Below, piece by piece: positions 43,901-52,100 of a stretch of DNA of 64,000 nt. The DNA is from Mesorhizobium sp. B2-3-4 (lineage in GTDB: Bacteria > Pseudomonadota > Alphaproteobacteria > Rhizobiales > Rhizobiaceae): NCBI RefSeq assembly GCF_006442315.1, contig NZ_VFVY01000007.1, positions 124,001-188,000 of the forward strand, written 5' to 3'. Positions within the stretch are counted from its first letter, which is position 1, and each line of letters begins with the position of its first letter. The notes below the pieces were generated by a model, which saw only the letters and a list, made by a program, of their open reading frames with translations, did no database searches and had not been told where the DNA came from. The position numbers were made by a program, and so were the translations under genes.

Positions 43901-45980
43901 CCTTGGTGTTGTCGCCATCGGCATCGGCGAAGATACCGGTCGAACCGCCGATGGTCGAGACGCTGGCGCCGGTCTGGATGGTGCCGCTGTTGTCGACGCT
44001 CACCGAGCCGTTATCGCCGGTGGAGGCGGCCTTGATGCCCGCCGATTCCGCCCCTGTCGTGATGTTGCCGGAATTGGTGACGGAGATAGCGAGGTTGGAG
44101 CCAGTGAAGCCGGGACCGTTGACGGCCTCGATGCCGACCGACTTGTCGCCGCCGCTGGTGGTGTCGATGTTGCCGCTGTTGGTGACGGTGATGGTGGAGT
44201 TACCGCTGTTGGCCGACGCCTTGATGCCGTCGGAACCGTCGGCGCCGCCGGTGCCCGAGGTGATGTTGCCCTTGTTGTCGATCGTGATGTTGCCGCCGGT
44301 GCCGTAGGTGAAGCCGGCGACGCCCATATAGCCGGCGCTGACGGTGGCCGCGTTGGTGATCTTGACGGTACCGCCATTGTTGGGATTGGGCGGAGAGTTG
44401 GTCGGGTTGGTACTGCCTGCCTGTGCAAAGATGCCGTAGGCCTCGTTGCCGGTCGTGGTGATGGTGCCGCTCGCCTTGTTGTTGACGACGACGCTGCCAT
44501 TGTTGCCGTGGTAATAGTTTGCAATCGCCGAGATGCCGGCCGCACTGGTGCCGATCGTGCTGATCGTGCCGCCGTTGGTGACGCTGACCTTGGTGTTGTC
44601 GCCGTCGGCATCGGCGAAGATGCCAGTCGAGCCGCCGATGGTCGAGACGCTGGCACCGGTCTCGATGTTGCCGCTGTTGTCGACGGTCACGACACCATTG
44701 GCACCGGTGGAGGCAGCCTTGATGCCAGCCGATTCCGCGCCGGTCGTGATGTCGCCGGAATTCGTAACCGAAATCTTCAGGTTGGAGCCGGTGAACCCGG
44801 GACCGTTGACGGCCTCGATGCCGACCGACTTGTCGCCACCGCTGGTGGTGTCGATGTTGCCGGTGTTGGTGACAGTGATCGTCGAATTGCCGCTGTTGGC
44901 CGACGCCTTGATGCCATCGGAGCCGTCATAGCCTCCGGTGCCGGAGGTGATGTTGCCCTTGTTGTCGATGGTGATGTTGCCGCCGCTGCCATAGGTGAAG
45001 CCGGCAACGCCCATGTAGCCGGCCGTGACGCTGGCGGCATTGGTAATCTTGACCGTGCCGCCATCATCGGGATTGGGCGGTGCGTTGTTCGGCGCGATGC
45101 TGCCGGCCTGGGCAAAGATGCCATATGCCGCGTCGCCCGTCGCCGTGATCGTGCCGCCGGCCTTGTTGTTGATGACGATGCTGCTGTTGTTGCCGTGATA
45201 GTAGCTGGCGATCGCCGAGATGCCGGCCGCGCTGGCGCCCGTCGTGCTGATCGCACCATTGTTGGTGACGCTGATCTTGCCATTGTCGCCGTCGACATCG
45301 GCGAAGATGCCGGAGGACGTTCCGCTCATGGAGGCGCTGGCGCCGGTCTGGATGGTGCCGGTGTTGTCGATCGTCACGGCGTTGTTGGAGCCGTAGCTGG
45401 CGTTGGCGAAAATGCCTTCGGCGTTGGGGCCGGCGGTCAGATTGCCCGAATTGGTGATGCTGATATGCGTGTCGCTGCTCGACACCGGGCCGCTCGTGGC
45501 CGCGCTGACGGCCTTGATGCTGTCGCTGTAGGAATTGATCGTGCCGGTGTTCTTGATGGTGATGTCGGCACCGATGCCATTGGTGCCGGCATAGATGCCG
45601 CGTGCGCCTTTCGACTGCGAGAAACTGCCGCCTGGAGGCTGCGGAATGAGCGAGCCGGGGTCCGTCGTCAGCAGACCGCTGTTGGTGATGTCGACCGTGT
45701 TGCCATTGCCTGTCGTGACGATGCCGATAGCGTTGTCGCCGGCTACCGTCGCAGTGCGCGGAACGGTGTTGGTGCAGGAGATCGGGGTCGCCGCGCCGCT
45801 AACGGTGATGGGGGAGGGCGATGGCGGTTGCGTGCAGTTCGCCGCGAAGGAGGGGGAGGCGGAGAACGCCGCCAGTGTCGAGCCAAGTGCAGTGCCCAGA
45901 AGGAGAAGGCGGCGACGTTTTGGACGCGACGGAACAGCCCCGCGCTCGAACGCGACGTCAAAACCCGATAAAAAAGTCAT
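40911..45980 (-). CDS. Repeat-rich autotransporter adhesin
   Basis: 1689 residues. A long signal region (basic RPKRRR then LLLLGTALGSTLAAF, cut near SFA) leads to a passenger built of Ser/Thr/Gly/Asn-rich strands of the type ITNSGNITTGAESAGIKA, a right-handed beta-helix pattern. Four 229-residue-scale units are visible. The C-terminal portion (from about residue 1410: GGIWARASGDWSSQDGDTS) is an autotransporter beta-barrel ending in the aromatic residue Trp1689 (IRYGW), the usual outer-membrane signal. ATG 45980 is preferred because GGGAG lies eight bases upstream; GTG 45989 would be too close. The upstream 200 bases are AT-rich. Likely surface adhesin or self-association factor. Confidence 0.88.
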   Translation of the reverse strand: MTFLSGFDVAFERGAVPSRPKRRRLLLLGTALGSTLAAFSASPSFAANCTQPPSPSPITVSGAATPISCTNTVPRTATVAGDNAIGIVTTGNGNTVDITNSGLLTTDPGSLIPQPPGGSFSQSKGARGIYAGTNGIGADITIKNTGTINSYSDSIKAVSAATSGPVSSSDTHISITNSGNLTAGPNAEGIFANASYGSNNAVTIDNTGTIQTGASASMSGTSSGIFADVDGDNGKISVTNNGAISTTGASAAGISAIASYYHGNNSSIVINNKAGGTITATGDAAYGIFAQAGSIAPNNAPPNPDDGGTVKITNAASVTAGYMGVAGFTYGSGGNITIDNKGNITSGTGGYDGSDGIKASANSGNSTITVTNTGNIDTTSGGDKSVGIEAVNGPGFTGSNLKISVTNSGDITTGAESAGIKAASTGANGVVTVDNSGNIETGASVSTIGGSTGIFADADGDNTKVSVTNGGTISTIGTSAAGISAIANYYHGNNGSVVVNNKASGTITTTGNEAYGIFAQAGSTNPTNSPPNPNNGGTVKITNAATVSAGYMGVAGFTYGTGGNITIDNKGNITSGTGGADGSDGIKASANSGNSTITVTNSGNIDTTSGGDKSVGIEAVNGPGFTGSNLAISVTNSGNITTGAESAGIKAASTGDNGSVSVDNSGTIQTGASVSTIGGSTGIFADADGDNTKVSVTNNGAISTIGTSAAGISAIANYYHGNNGSVVVNNKAGGTITTTGNEAYGIFAQAGSINPTNSPPNPNNGGTVKITNAATVSAGYMGVAGFTYGTGGNITIDNKGNITSGTSGADGSDGIKASANSGNSTITITNSGDINTAAGGDKSVGIEAVNGPGFNDTNLVISVTNSGDITTGAESAGIKAASTGANGKVTVDNTGDIETGASVSTNGGSTGIFADVNGDNTLATVTNSGRITTSGVTAAGISAIANYYGVTSGNVIVPTNNGSVVVNNKAGGDITTTGADAFGIFAQAGSANPQNQPPNANNGGTVTVTNAATINSGGKGIGAYTYGSDGTVTVTNKGDIYSANEEGIYAKSNGANSNVIVTNSGSVNAYGGVAGLAAYTSGADSNIVITNNKNSNLYGVGFGVIAETTGAASTITVTTDGDVYGEMGGIKVNSTGGATVNVGTSGYVGADNFLAIKSTVGTVEINDNGIIAGRVELSDAGNVMNIDEKGTFRAFTDSNFGAGNDTLNNAGIVNASGSYFGSSPNTVTLTGLENFVNGSLGSGPGLTTMIDGVVGDKLTTSGNFTGQGNSKLGVDTDFANNTSDTLTIGGNSSGHTNLVVNVTAIAPGVPTATFIPVVTVTGTTSDSNFDVPAPVNAGLFAYDLFLQGNQHGLRYVGLGNAAFELPAGITGAQNVWQDTTGFWQDRMADLRTETTGTHNADMPEENLKTRMGGIWARASGDWSSQDGDTSYTDPISQQTETLNLDRRQQTGAFLGGIDMGLEGVAGGDMLFGVMAGYVTSKLDFKATDDSWNYKGGTVGAYATYLSGGFYLDGLVKADFLNVDINDSQGVINDKASTNATNIGVRLDTGYRVAMGWGFIEPQASLEWVHTSMDSVSIFGGDVDFQNGSSGRARIGVRVGTDMQMNGMTVSPDLTLSVWNRFGGSNSVNIDFPGNAFSATDSVGNGTFGEVGVGVNVASASNWSGVVRGSVRFGDHYSAGSIGAAIRYGW
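42800..45560 (-). repeat. Tandem 687-bp (229-residue) repeats in autotransporter passenger
   Basis: The landmark TTGATGCC(G/A)TCGGA recurs at 43534, 44221 and 44908, exactly 687 bases apart. The two central units are almost identical (NYYHGNNGSVVVNNKA and YMGVAGFTYGTGGNIT repeat word for word), while the outer two are more diverged and one carries an insertion (NYYGVTSGNVIVPTNN). Bounds are approximate. Confidence 0.85.
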
Positions 45981-46186
45981 ATGAGGCACTCCCTACCCTA
46001 AGGGATGGGTACGCCTGCCGAAAAAAAATGCAATTTGAGTCTTTTATTTGCAGGTAGAAATTTAGTGATAGATAAAGTGTGTTGTAATAATGCAACATCA
46101 CTCCGAATTCTGGCTGTACTAGTACGATTTAGTCGGCTCAGGACCCTTCACGACTTTGGCGCCAACCCCGGCCAAAGGCGGGGTTC

Positions 46187-46951
46187 TCAATTGGAAGTAA
46201 TGGGAAAATCGAAGCGCTCCCTGGCGAAGGGTTCCGATGTCAGCGTGAAGTGCCACCATTCGCGCGCATAGTTCTTGAACCCGCCGGCACGCATCACAGC
46301 GACCAGCAACTTTCGGTTTGCCGCCGCTTCGGCGCCGAGCGGGCGGTGCGCCGTCTCGCTCATCGGGTCGAAACAGTCGAAGCCGGTGCCGAAATCGAGC
46401 GTATCGGCATCGATCGCGCCGCAGACCGGTTTCGCCATGGACGGACCGCCGGTGCGCGCGATGGCGACATCGACGGTCGAGCCGCGCGAATGGCTGGATA
46501 GTTTCCCGACATAGCCCTTGGCGATGAGATCGCCGCGTTCGACCTTGGGATACCATTGCGGATCCGGCGGCCCGCCGGCGGTCGTCCAATCGCCCATATC
46601 GGCCACGGCGCGGGCAGGGCGGTAGCAGTCGAACACGATCAGGATGAGCCCTTTCGCGGTCATCGCTTTCTGGACGCGAGATAGCGCCTTTGCCGCTTGC
46701 GCGGTGAGGATGCAGACCGGGGCGTCATAGCCATCAGCTTTGCGATGCAGGAAGTTTTCGAGACCGGCGTAGCGGATGTCCTGACGGATGGTCGGGTCGA
46801 CATCGGCCAGCCTGACGAAGCCGGCGGGCAGGGGGGCGGCGTGAGCTGAAGGGGATATCAGCAGTGCCAGCGCTAGGAAGGATGCTGCCAGGAGGGGCCT
46901 CGCGCCGGACATACAACATAGAAGTGCAATCCTCTGAATCGCTTGCCACAT
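46187..46951 (-). CDS. D-alanyl-D-alanine dipeptidase, VanX/DdpX-like
   Basis: 254 residues with a signal peptide (ALALLISPSAHA, cut near residue 39). The zinc site is complete: SHSRGSTVD with His154 and Asp161, and EWWHF with Glu231 and His234. Arg111 in YRP is the catalytic arginine position. The enzyme cleaves D-Ala-D-Ala or similar peptidoglycan dipeptides in the periplasm. Start ATG 46951 is one base behind the pbpC stop, so translation is coupled; an internal ATG at 46912 is a second option. Linkage to pbpC favours a cell-wall recycling role rather than vancomycin resistance. Confidence 0.87.
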   Translation of the reverse strand: MWQAIQRIALLCCMSGARPLLAASFLALALLISPSAHAAPLPAGFVRLADVDPTIRQDIRYAGLENFLHRKADGYDAPVCILTAQAAKALSRVQKAMTAKGLILIVFDCYRPARAVADMGDWTTAGGPPDPQWYPKVERGDLIAKGYVGKLSSHSRGSTVDVAIARTGGPSMAKPVCGAIDADTLDFGTGFDCFDPMSETAHRPLGAEAAANRKLLVAVMRAGGFKNYAREWWHFTLTSEPFARERFDFPITSN

Positions 46952-46952
46952 C

Positions 46953-49043
46953 CTATTCGACGAAGACTTTCACGCTGGCCGCCCGTCCCACCGCGTCGAT
47001 GACGGTCAGTGTCGAATAGCCCGCGCCGTCGGGCAGCCAGGTCGCGGTGCGGCGACGGTCGAGGCCGATGAGCGGCTTGCCGTTGGCCAGCCAGCGGAAC
47101 GGCGCGCGGCCGCCTTGCAGCTTGAGCACAAGCGGCGAGGCATCGGTCGAGTTGGTGCCGAGATCGACGCGCGCGCCGTCCGGCGGGAAGATGATGGTCG
47201 GCGCGGGTTCGGTAAGCGTGGCCTGCACCAGGCCATCGGCGCCGGCGCCGAAGCGGGCCAGCGTCACCGGCAGCTCCTCGCGCCTGGGCGAGAAGGTGCC
47301 TGGCGGCTTGCCCGGCAACGGCACGGTCGCCAGCCCCGAACGGACAAAGCCTTCGAACAGGATCGGGGCGGCTGAGACATAACCGGAGAGGCCCGGCACC
47401 GCGCCGGCATCGGGGCGGCCGACCCAGACCCCAAGCACATAGCGGCCGTCGAAACCGACCGACCAGGCGTCACGATAGCCGTATGACGTGCCGGTCTTGT
47501 AGGCGATGCCGCGCTGCAAGGCGCCTTCAGGCGGCTTCACGCCCGACAATATGTCGATGATCTGCCAGTTGGCCTGGTCGTTGAGGATGGTGGTGGTTGA
47601 GCTCACGGCATTGGCCGGTTCGGTGCCGTCGCGCAGCGAGTGCGTCTTGCCGCCATTGGCAAGCCCCGTATAGAGCTGGACCAGATCGCGCAGCGTCACG
47701 CCGACGCCGCCGAGGCCGATGGCGAGACCCGGCGCCTGGTTGACGGGCAGGATCGGGTTGACGCCCGCCTGGCGGAAGCGCGCCGTCAGCCGCGCCGGAC
47801 CGACCGCGTCGAGCACGCGGATCGCCGGTACGTTGAGCGACAGTTGCAAGGCCTGGCGGATCGAGACATCGCCCTGATAGCCCATGTCGAAGTTCTTCGG
47901 CCGGTAGCCGCCGAAATCGACCGGGCTGTCCTCGATCAGCGTTTCCTGCGCCACCAGTCCCTGCTCGAAGGCAAGGCCATAGATGAACGGCTTCAGCGTG
48001 GAACCCGGCGAACGCACGACCTTGGTCATGTCGATCCAGCCCGAACGGCTGGAATCGAAGAAATTGGCCGAGCCGACTTCGCCCAGAATGTCGCCGGTGC
48101 GGGCATCGGCCAGCACCATGGCGACGGACAGGCGCGGCCCGAGCCTGGTGGCGGCGTCCCTGGCCACCTGTTCCAGCCCCTGCTGGACGCTTTTGCGAAT
48201 CGTCAGCTTGAGCGGCTGGCCGGGAATGGCTTTCGGCAGCATCGCGTAGGAGGCATGCGCGGCGAGCGCCGGCAAGGTGCGCCGCAGGCCCGAGACATCG
48301 TCGAGCGCGGCGCGTGCGGCCTCGCGTTCGCCGATCAGCCCTGAGGAGACCATGCGGGTCAGCACACGGTCGCGGGCGGCATGGGCGATCTGGAGATTGC
48401 GGTCGGGCCGGCGCTTTTCCGGCAATTGGGGCAGCGCCACGAGCAGGGCTGCCTCGGAGACGGTGAGCCGTTTCGGCTCCTTGCCGAAATAGGCCAGCGA
48501 GGCAGCGCGCACGCCCTCTAGATTGCCGCCATAGGGGGCCAGCGTGAGATAGCGTTCGAGGATCTCGCGCTTCGACAGGCGCCGTTCGATCTGGATGGCG
48601 CGCAGCATCTGCTTGATCTTGGAGCCAAGGCTGCGGCTTTCGCGTGGCTCGATCAGGCGGGCAAGCTGCATCGAGAGGGTCGAACCGCCGGAAACGATGT
48701 GGCCGCTGGTGACGAGCTGCCCGGCGGCGCGGCCGAGCGCCAGCAGATCGACCCCTTCATGGTCCCAGAAGCGCTTGTCCTCATAGGTGACCAGCATGTC
48801 GACGAACTGCTTGTCGACCTGGTCGAGGCGGGTCTCGAGCCGCCAATAGCCGTCCGGCGTGGCGAAGGCGCGAAGCAACTGGCCGTCACGGTCCTGGACT
48901 TCGGTGGAAACGGTGAGTTCCGCTGGCAAGGGCGGCGGGAAGACACGGTCGAGCTCCCAGAGGGAGGTCACGGCGATTGCCGTGAGCCCGACCAGCGAGG
49001 CTCCCGCGATTGCCGTTCGACGAAGGAATGCCCTGGAGAGCAC
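46953..49043 (-). CDS. pbpC: Penicillin-binding protein 1C
   Basis: 696 residues. One N-terminal membrane anchor (about 11-28). Glycosyltransferase family 51 domain with catalytic Glu88 in YEDKRFWDHEG and later GGSTLSMQLARL. Transpeptidase domain with SPGSTLKPF (nucleophile about Ser345), SLNVP and KTGTSYG (about 516). C-terminal BiPBP_C domain (about 600-696). It polymerises and may crosslink peptidoglycan. Order A2M-pbpC-vanX on one strand. PbpC is typically linked to the alpha-2-macroglobulin gene in proteobacteria, as here. Confidence 0.95.
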   Translation of the reverse strand: MLSRAFLRRTAIAGASLVGLTAIAVTSLWELDRVFPPPLPAELTVSTEVQDRDGQLLRAFATPDGYWRLETRLDQVDKQFVDMLVTYEDKRFWDHEGVDLLALGRAAGQLVTSGHIVSGGSTLSMQLARLIEPRESRSLGSKIKQMLRAIQIERRLSKREILERYLTLAPYGGNLEGVRAASLAYFGKEPKRLTVSEAALLVALPQLPEKRRPDRNLQIAHAARDRVLTRMVSSGLIGEREAARAALDDVSGLRRTLPALAAHASYAMLPKAIPGQPLKLTIRKSVQQGLEQVARDAATRLGPRLSVAMVLADARTGDILGEVGSANFFDSSRSGWIDMTKVVRSPGSTLKPFIYGLAFEQGLVAQETLIEDSPVDFGGYRPKNFDMGYQGDVSIRQALQLSLNVPAIRVLDAVGPARLTARFRQAGVNPILPVNQAPGLAIGLGGVGVTLRDLVQLYTGLANGGKTHSLRDGTEPANAVSSTTTILNDQANWQIIDILSGVKPPEGALQRGIAYKTGTSYGYRDAWSVGFDGRYVLGVWVGRPDAGAVPGLSGYVSAAPILFEGFVRSGLATVPLPGKPPGTFSPRREELPVTLARFGAGADGLVQATLTEPAPTIIFPPDGARVDLGTNSTDASPLVLKLQGGRAPFRWLANGKPLIGLDRRRTATWLPDGAGYSTLTVIDAVGRAASVKVFVE

Positions 49044-49068
49044 GGCGATGCCCCTTATACCGCAGCCA

Positions 49069-49098
49069 TTTCCTTCTCCCCGGCCGGGGAGAAGGAAA
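49069..49098. repeat. 30-bp perfect palindrome
   Basis: TTTCCTTCTCCCCGG followed by its exact complement, with no unpaired centre, in the 102-base spacer between the macroglobulin gene and pbpC. It shares CCTTCTCCCCG with the element in the VWA gene, so both belong to the same rhizobial repeat family. Confidence 0.75.
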
Positions 49099-49145
49099 CT
49101 GTCGTGAGCGCAATCGCCGTTTGCATGATCGCTACCATCGGCACC

Positions 49146-52100
49146 TTACGGCGCCTTGATTTCCATCATGCCGGTGGCGGTGCGAGCCGAAAACTGCGGC
49201 CGGTACATGTCCTCCACCGTCGCTGCCGGATGGGCGTAGGTGCCCGGCGTCACGGCGCGCACGACATAGGCGAGCGTCAGATTGTGGTCATGGTCGCCAT
49301 CGGCCGGGTTGAACGCCGCCACGAAACGGTCGTCGCGGAATTCCAGATGCGCGGCGTCGGTCTGTGCCAGCCAGGAGAAGTTCGTCAACTGGGCGCTGGA
49401 AACCAGGCCCGGATTGTCGATCTCGAAGCCGGCCGGCAGAAGGTCGGTGACCAGCAGGCGCGACGGCCAGCTGTTCTGTTCCGTGACTTTGAGCACGACG
49501 ACATAGCGTTCGTTCTGCGTTGCTTCCGTCACGTTGGCCTCGGTGCCGTCGAGCTTGTAGTAGGTGCGCTCGATGGTGAAGCCGTCGCCGCCGGCAGGCA
49601 GTGGCTGGATCGGCGAAGCCACCGTGGTGACGACGGCCTGCAGCGGAGTCTTGCCGGTGTTGGCGATTTCGAGCGGGCTGTCAACCAGCTCGGACCCGTT
49701 GACCTGGTTGGAATAGCCGCCCGAATGCGGCGCGCCATTGACGGTCAGCGTGATGGAGTCATTGCCCTCCTTCAGCGCACGGGCCGCCAGCAGCATCCAG
49801 GAATCGTCCTGGGTGCTGGTCCAGCGGACTTCCGCGCGTTCCCTGGTCACGAGCTTGATCAGTTCCGGCACGATCGTCGAGACCGGTTTCGATTCCGCCG
49901 CCAGCGACAGCATCGCGGCGCCGTCGCGCAGCGCCGAGCCGTAGTCGGAGCGGTACCAGTCGTAGTCGGTTTGCGACTTGGCGAGCTGCAGCGCGGTCTT
50001 GAACGTCGCCTCCGAGCGCTGCGTGTCGCCGTAGAGCGCCAGGCTCGCCGCCAGCTGGGCGACGGCCATCGGGCTCGAGAAGGCTTCGAGCTGGGTGTCC
50101 GCGTAATAGCGCAGATCGCCGATCGAGGCCTTCTTGTTGCGGGCCAGCACGTAGAGGGCGTAGGCGATCTCGCTGCCGCGGTCCTGTACGCTCTGGTCGT
50201 AGCCGAGCGAGTTCTGCAGGTTGTTGAGGGCCTGGTTCATGGCCAGGCTCGGCACGTCGTATTTCTGCTCGCGCGCCCTGGTCAGGAATTCGCTGACATA
50301 GGCGTCGAGCCACAGATCGCCGGAGCCGGGACCCCACAGGCCGAAGCTGCCGCTCGAGGACTGGTAGCTCAGGACCTTGTAGATCGCATCCTGGATGCGG
50401 CCATGCAGGTCCGGATCGCTTTCCATGCCGATCCCTGACGCCATCTCGTTGACGTAGAGAAGCGGCATGGCGCGGCTGGTGGTCTGCTCGGCGCAACCAT
50501 AGGGATAGCGATCGAGGGTCATCAGCAGCGAAGGCACGTCGAAGGCAGCCGCCTGCGAAACGCCGACCGAGACCGAAGCGCCGTCGAGCAGGCTGGCAGC
50601 CAAGAGTTCCTTGTCGACGCGCAGCGCGCCGCCATTGCCCTTGAGGTCGACCACAAGGCGCGTGGTGACCGGCAATTGCGCCGGGCGCACCGGAACGTAG
50701 AGCGTCTGCTCGACCTTGGTGCCGTCGGCATGCGCAAGCTTGATGGTCAGCGAGGCATTGCCCGGCGTCCTTGCGATCAGCGGCACGGTCAGCGTCTGGC
50801 GCTTGCCCTGGGCGAGCGTCAGCTTCTGGGGCAGGGGCTTGTCGCCGGTCGACAGGTCGCCGGTCGTGTCGATCGACAGCGCATAGTCGCCGGCCGGGCC
50901 GTCGGTGTCGGCCACGTCGAGGCGCATGACGGCGTTGTCGCCAGGTGCCAGGAAGCGCGGCAGGCCGGCGGTGATCACCACGGGATCACGCACGATGACG
51001 TCCGACTGGGCATGGCCGACCGCTTCCTTGGTCCAGGCGACGGCCATGACGCGCACGGTGCCGTTGAACTGCGGAATGTCGAAGTCGATCCGCGCCTTGC
51101 CGTCGGCGTCGAGCTGGACGATACCGGAGAAGAAGGCGACCAGCTTTTCGGTGGGCGGGCTGCCTTGCGTCTGCATGTTGGCGCCATCACCGCCGGTCCT
51201 GAGCTTGCCGGTGGTGCCCAGCGAGCCGTCGATCAGGCGGCCGTAGATGTCGCGGATCTCCATGCCCAGCATGCGCTGGCCGAAGAACCAGTTCTCCGGA
51301 TCCGGCGCCTTGTAGTTGGTCAGGTTGAGGATACCGACATCGACCGCCGCGACCGTGACATAGGCGTTGGTGCCCGGCTGCACGCCGGCCACGGAAACCG
51401 GGATCGACAGCTGCTGGCGCGGCATGGTCTTTTCCGGCGGCGTGAGCGTAACGGCAAGCTTCTTGGCACCCGGGTCGACCGTCAGCCATTTCACGCCGAT
51501 GGCGCGAGCCGGCATACGGCTTTCCTGCGCGTCGCCCGGCCGGAACAGGGTTGCCGTGACATAGGCGCCGGCGCCCCAGTCGTCGCCGACCGGAATGTCG
51601 ACGGTGCTGCCGCCGGCCGGCACGGTCGCCGTGATGGTCTTCAAGAGCTTGTCGGAGCCGATATTGATCAGAAGTTCGCCGGCAAAATGCGGCGAGACCT
51701 TGAGCTTGGCCACTTCGCCGGCGGCATAGTTGTCCTTGTCCAGGGCAATCTCCAGGCCGTCGGGCGTTTCGGTGGTGGTCGAGGCGACATACCAGCCGGC
51801 GTCGAACTCATAGCTGGTCGCCGGTCCCTCGGGGTCCGCCGTCTCGACTTCGAACCGGTACTGGCCCCAGTCGACGGGGACAGAGACCGTGGCATCGCCA
51901 TCGGCGCCGAGGTCGATCTGGCCGTTGGCGATCGACTTGGTCAAGGTCACCGGCTCGTAGTTCCACGAGTTGTTGGAGCGGTACCACTGATAATTGCGCT
52001 CGACCTTGACCAGCGACCATTGCGCGCCTTTCAGCGCCTCGCGCTTGCCGTCGGGATCGACGGCGATCAGGCTGAACTTGGCCGTGCCGCCCTGCGGCAC

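Noticed and set aside
42800..45560. CRISPR-like or satellite repeats
   Set aside because: The repeats are 687 bases long, in frame, without spacers, and code for a beta-helix passenger.
43821..45971. 716-codon open frame opposite the autotransporter repeats
   Set aside because: Low-complexity Asp/Gly/Arg/Val sequence that mirrors the repeats of the true gene; no start signal.
46139..46176. Terminator behind the VanX-like gene
   Set aside because: AACCCCG and CGGGGTT can pair over an 8-base loop, but the stem is only 7 bp and no T-run follows on the relevant strand.
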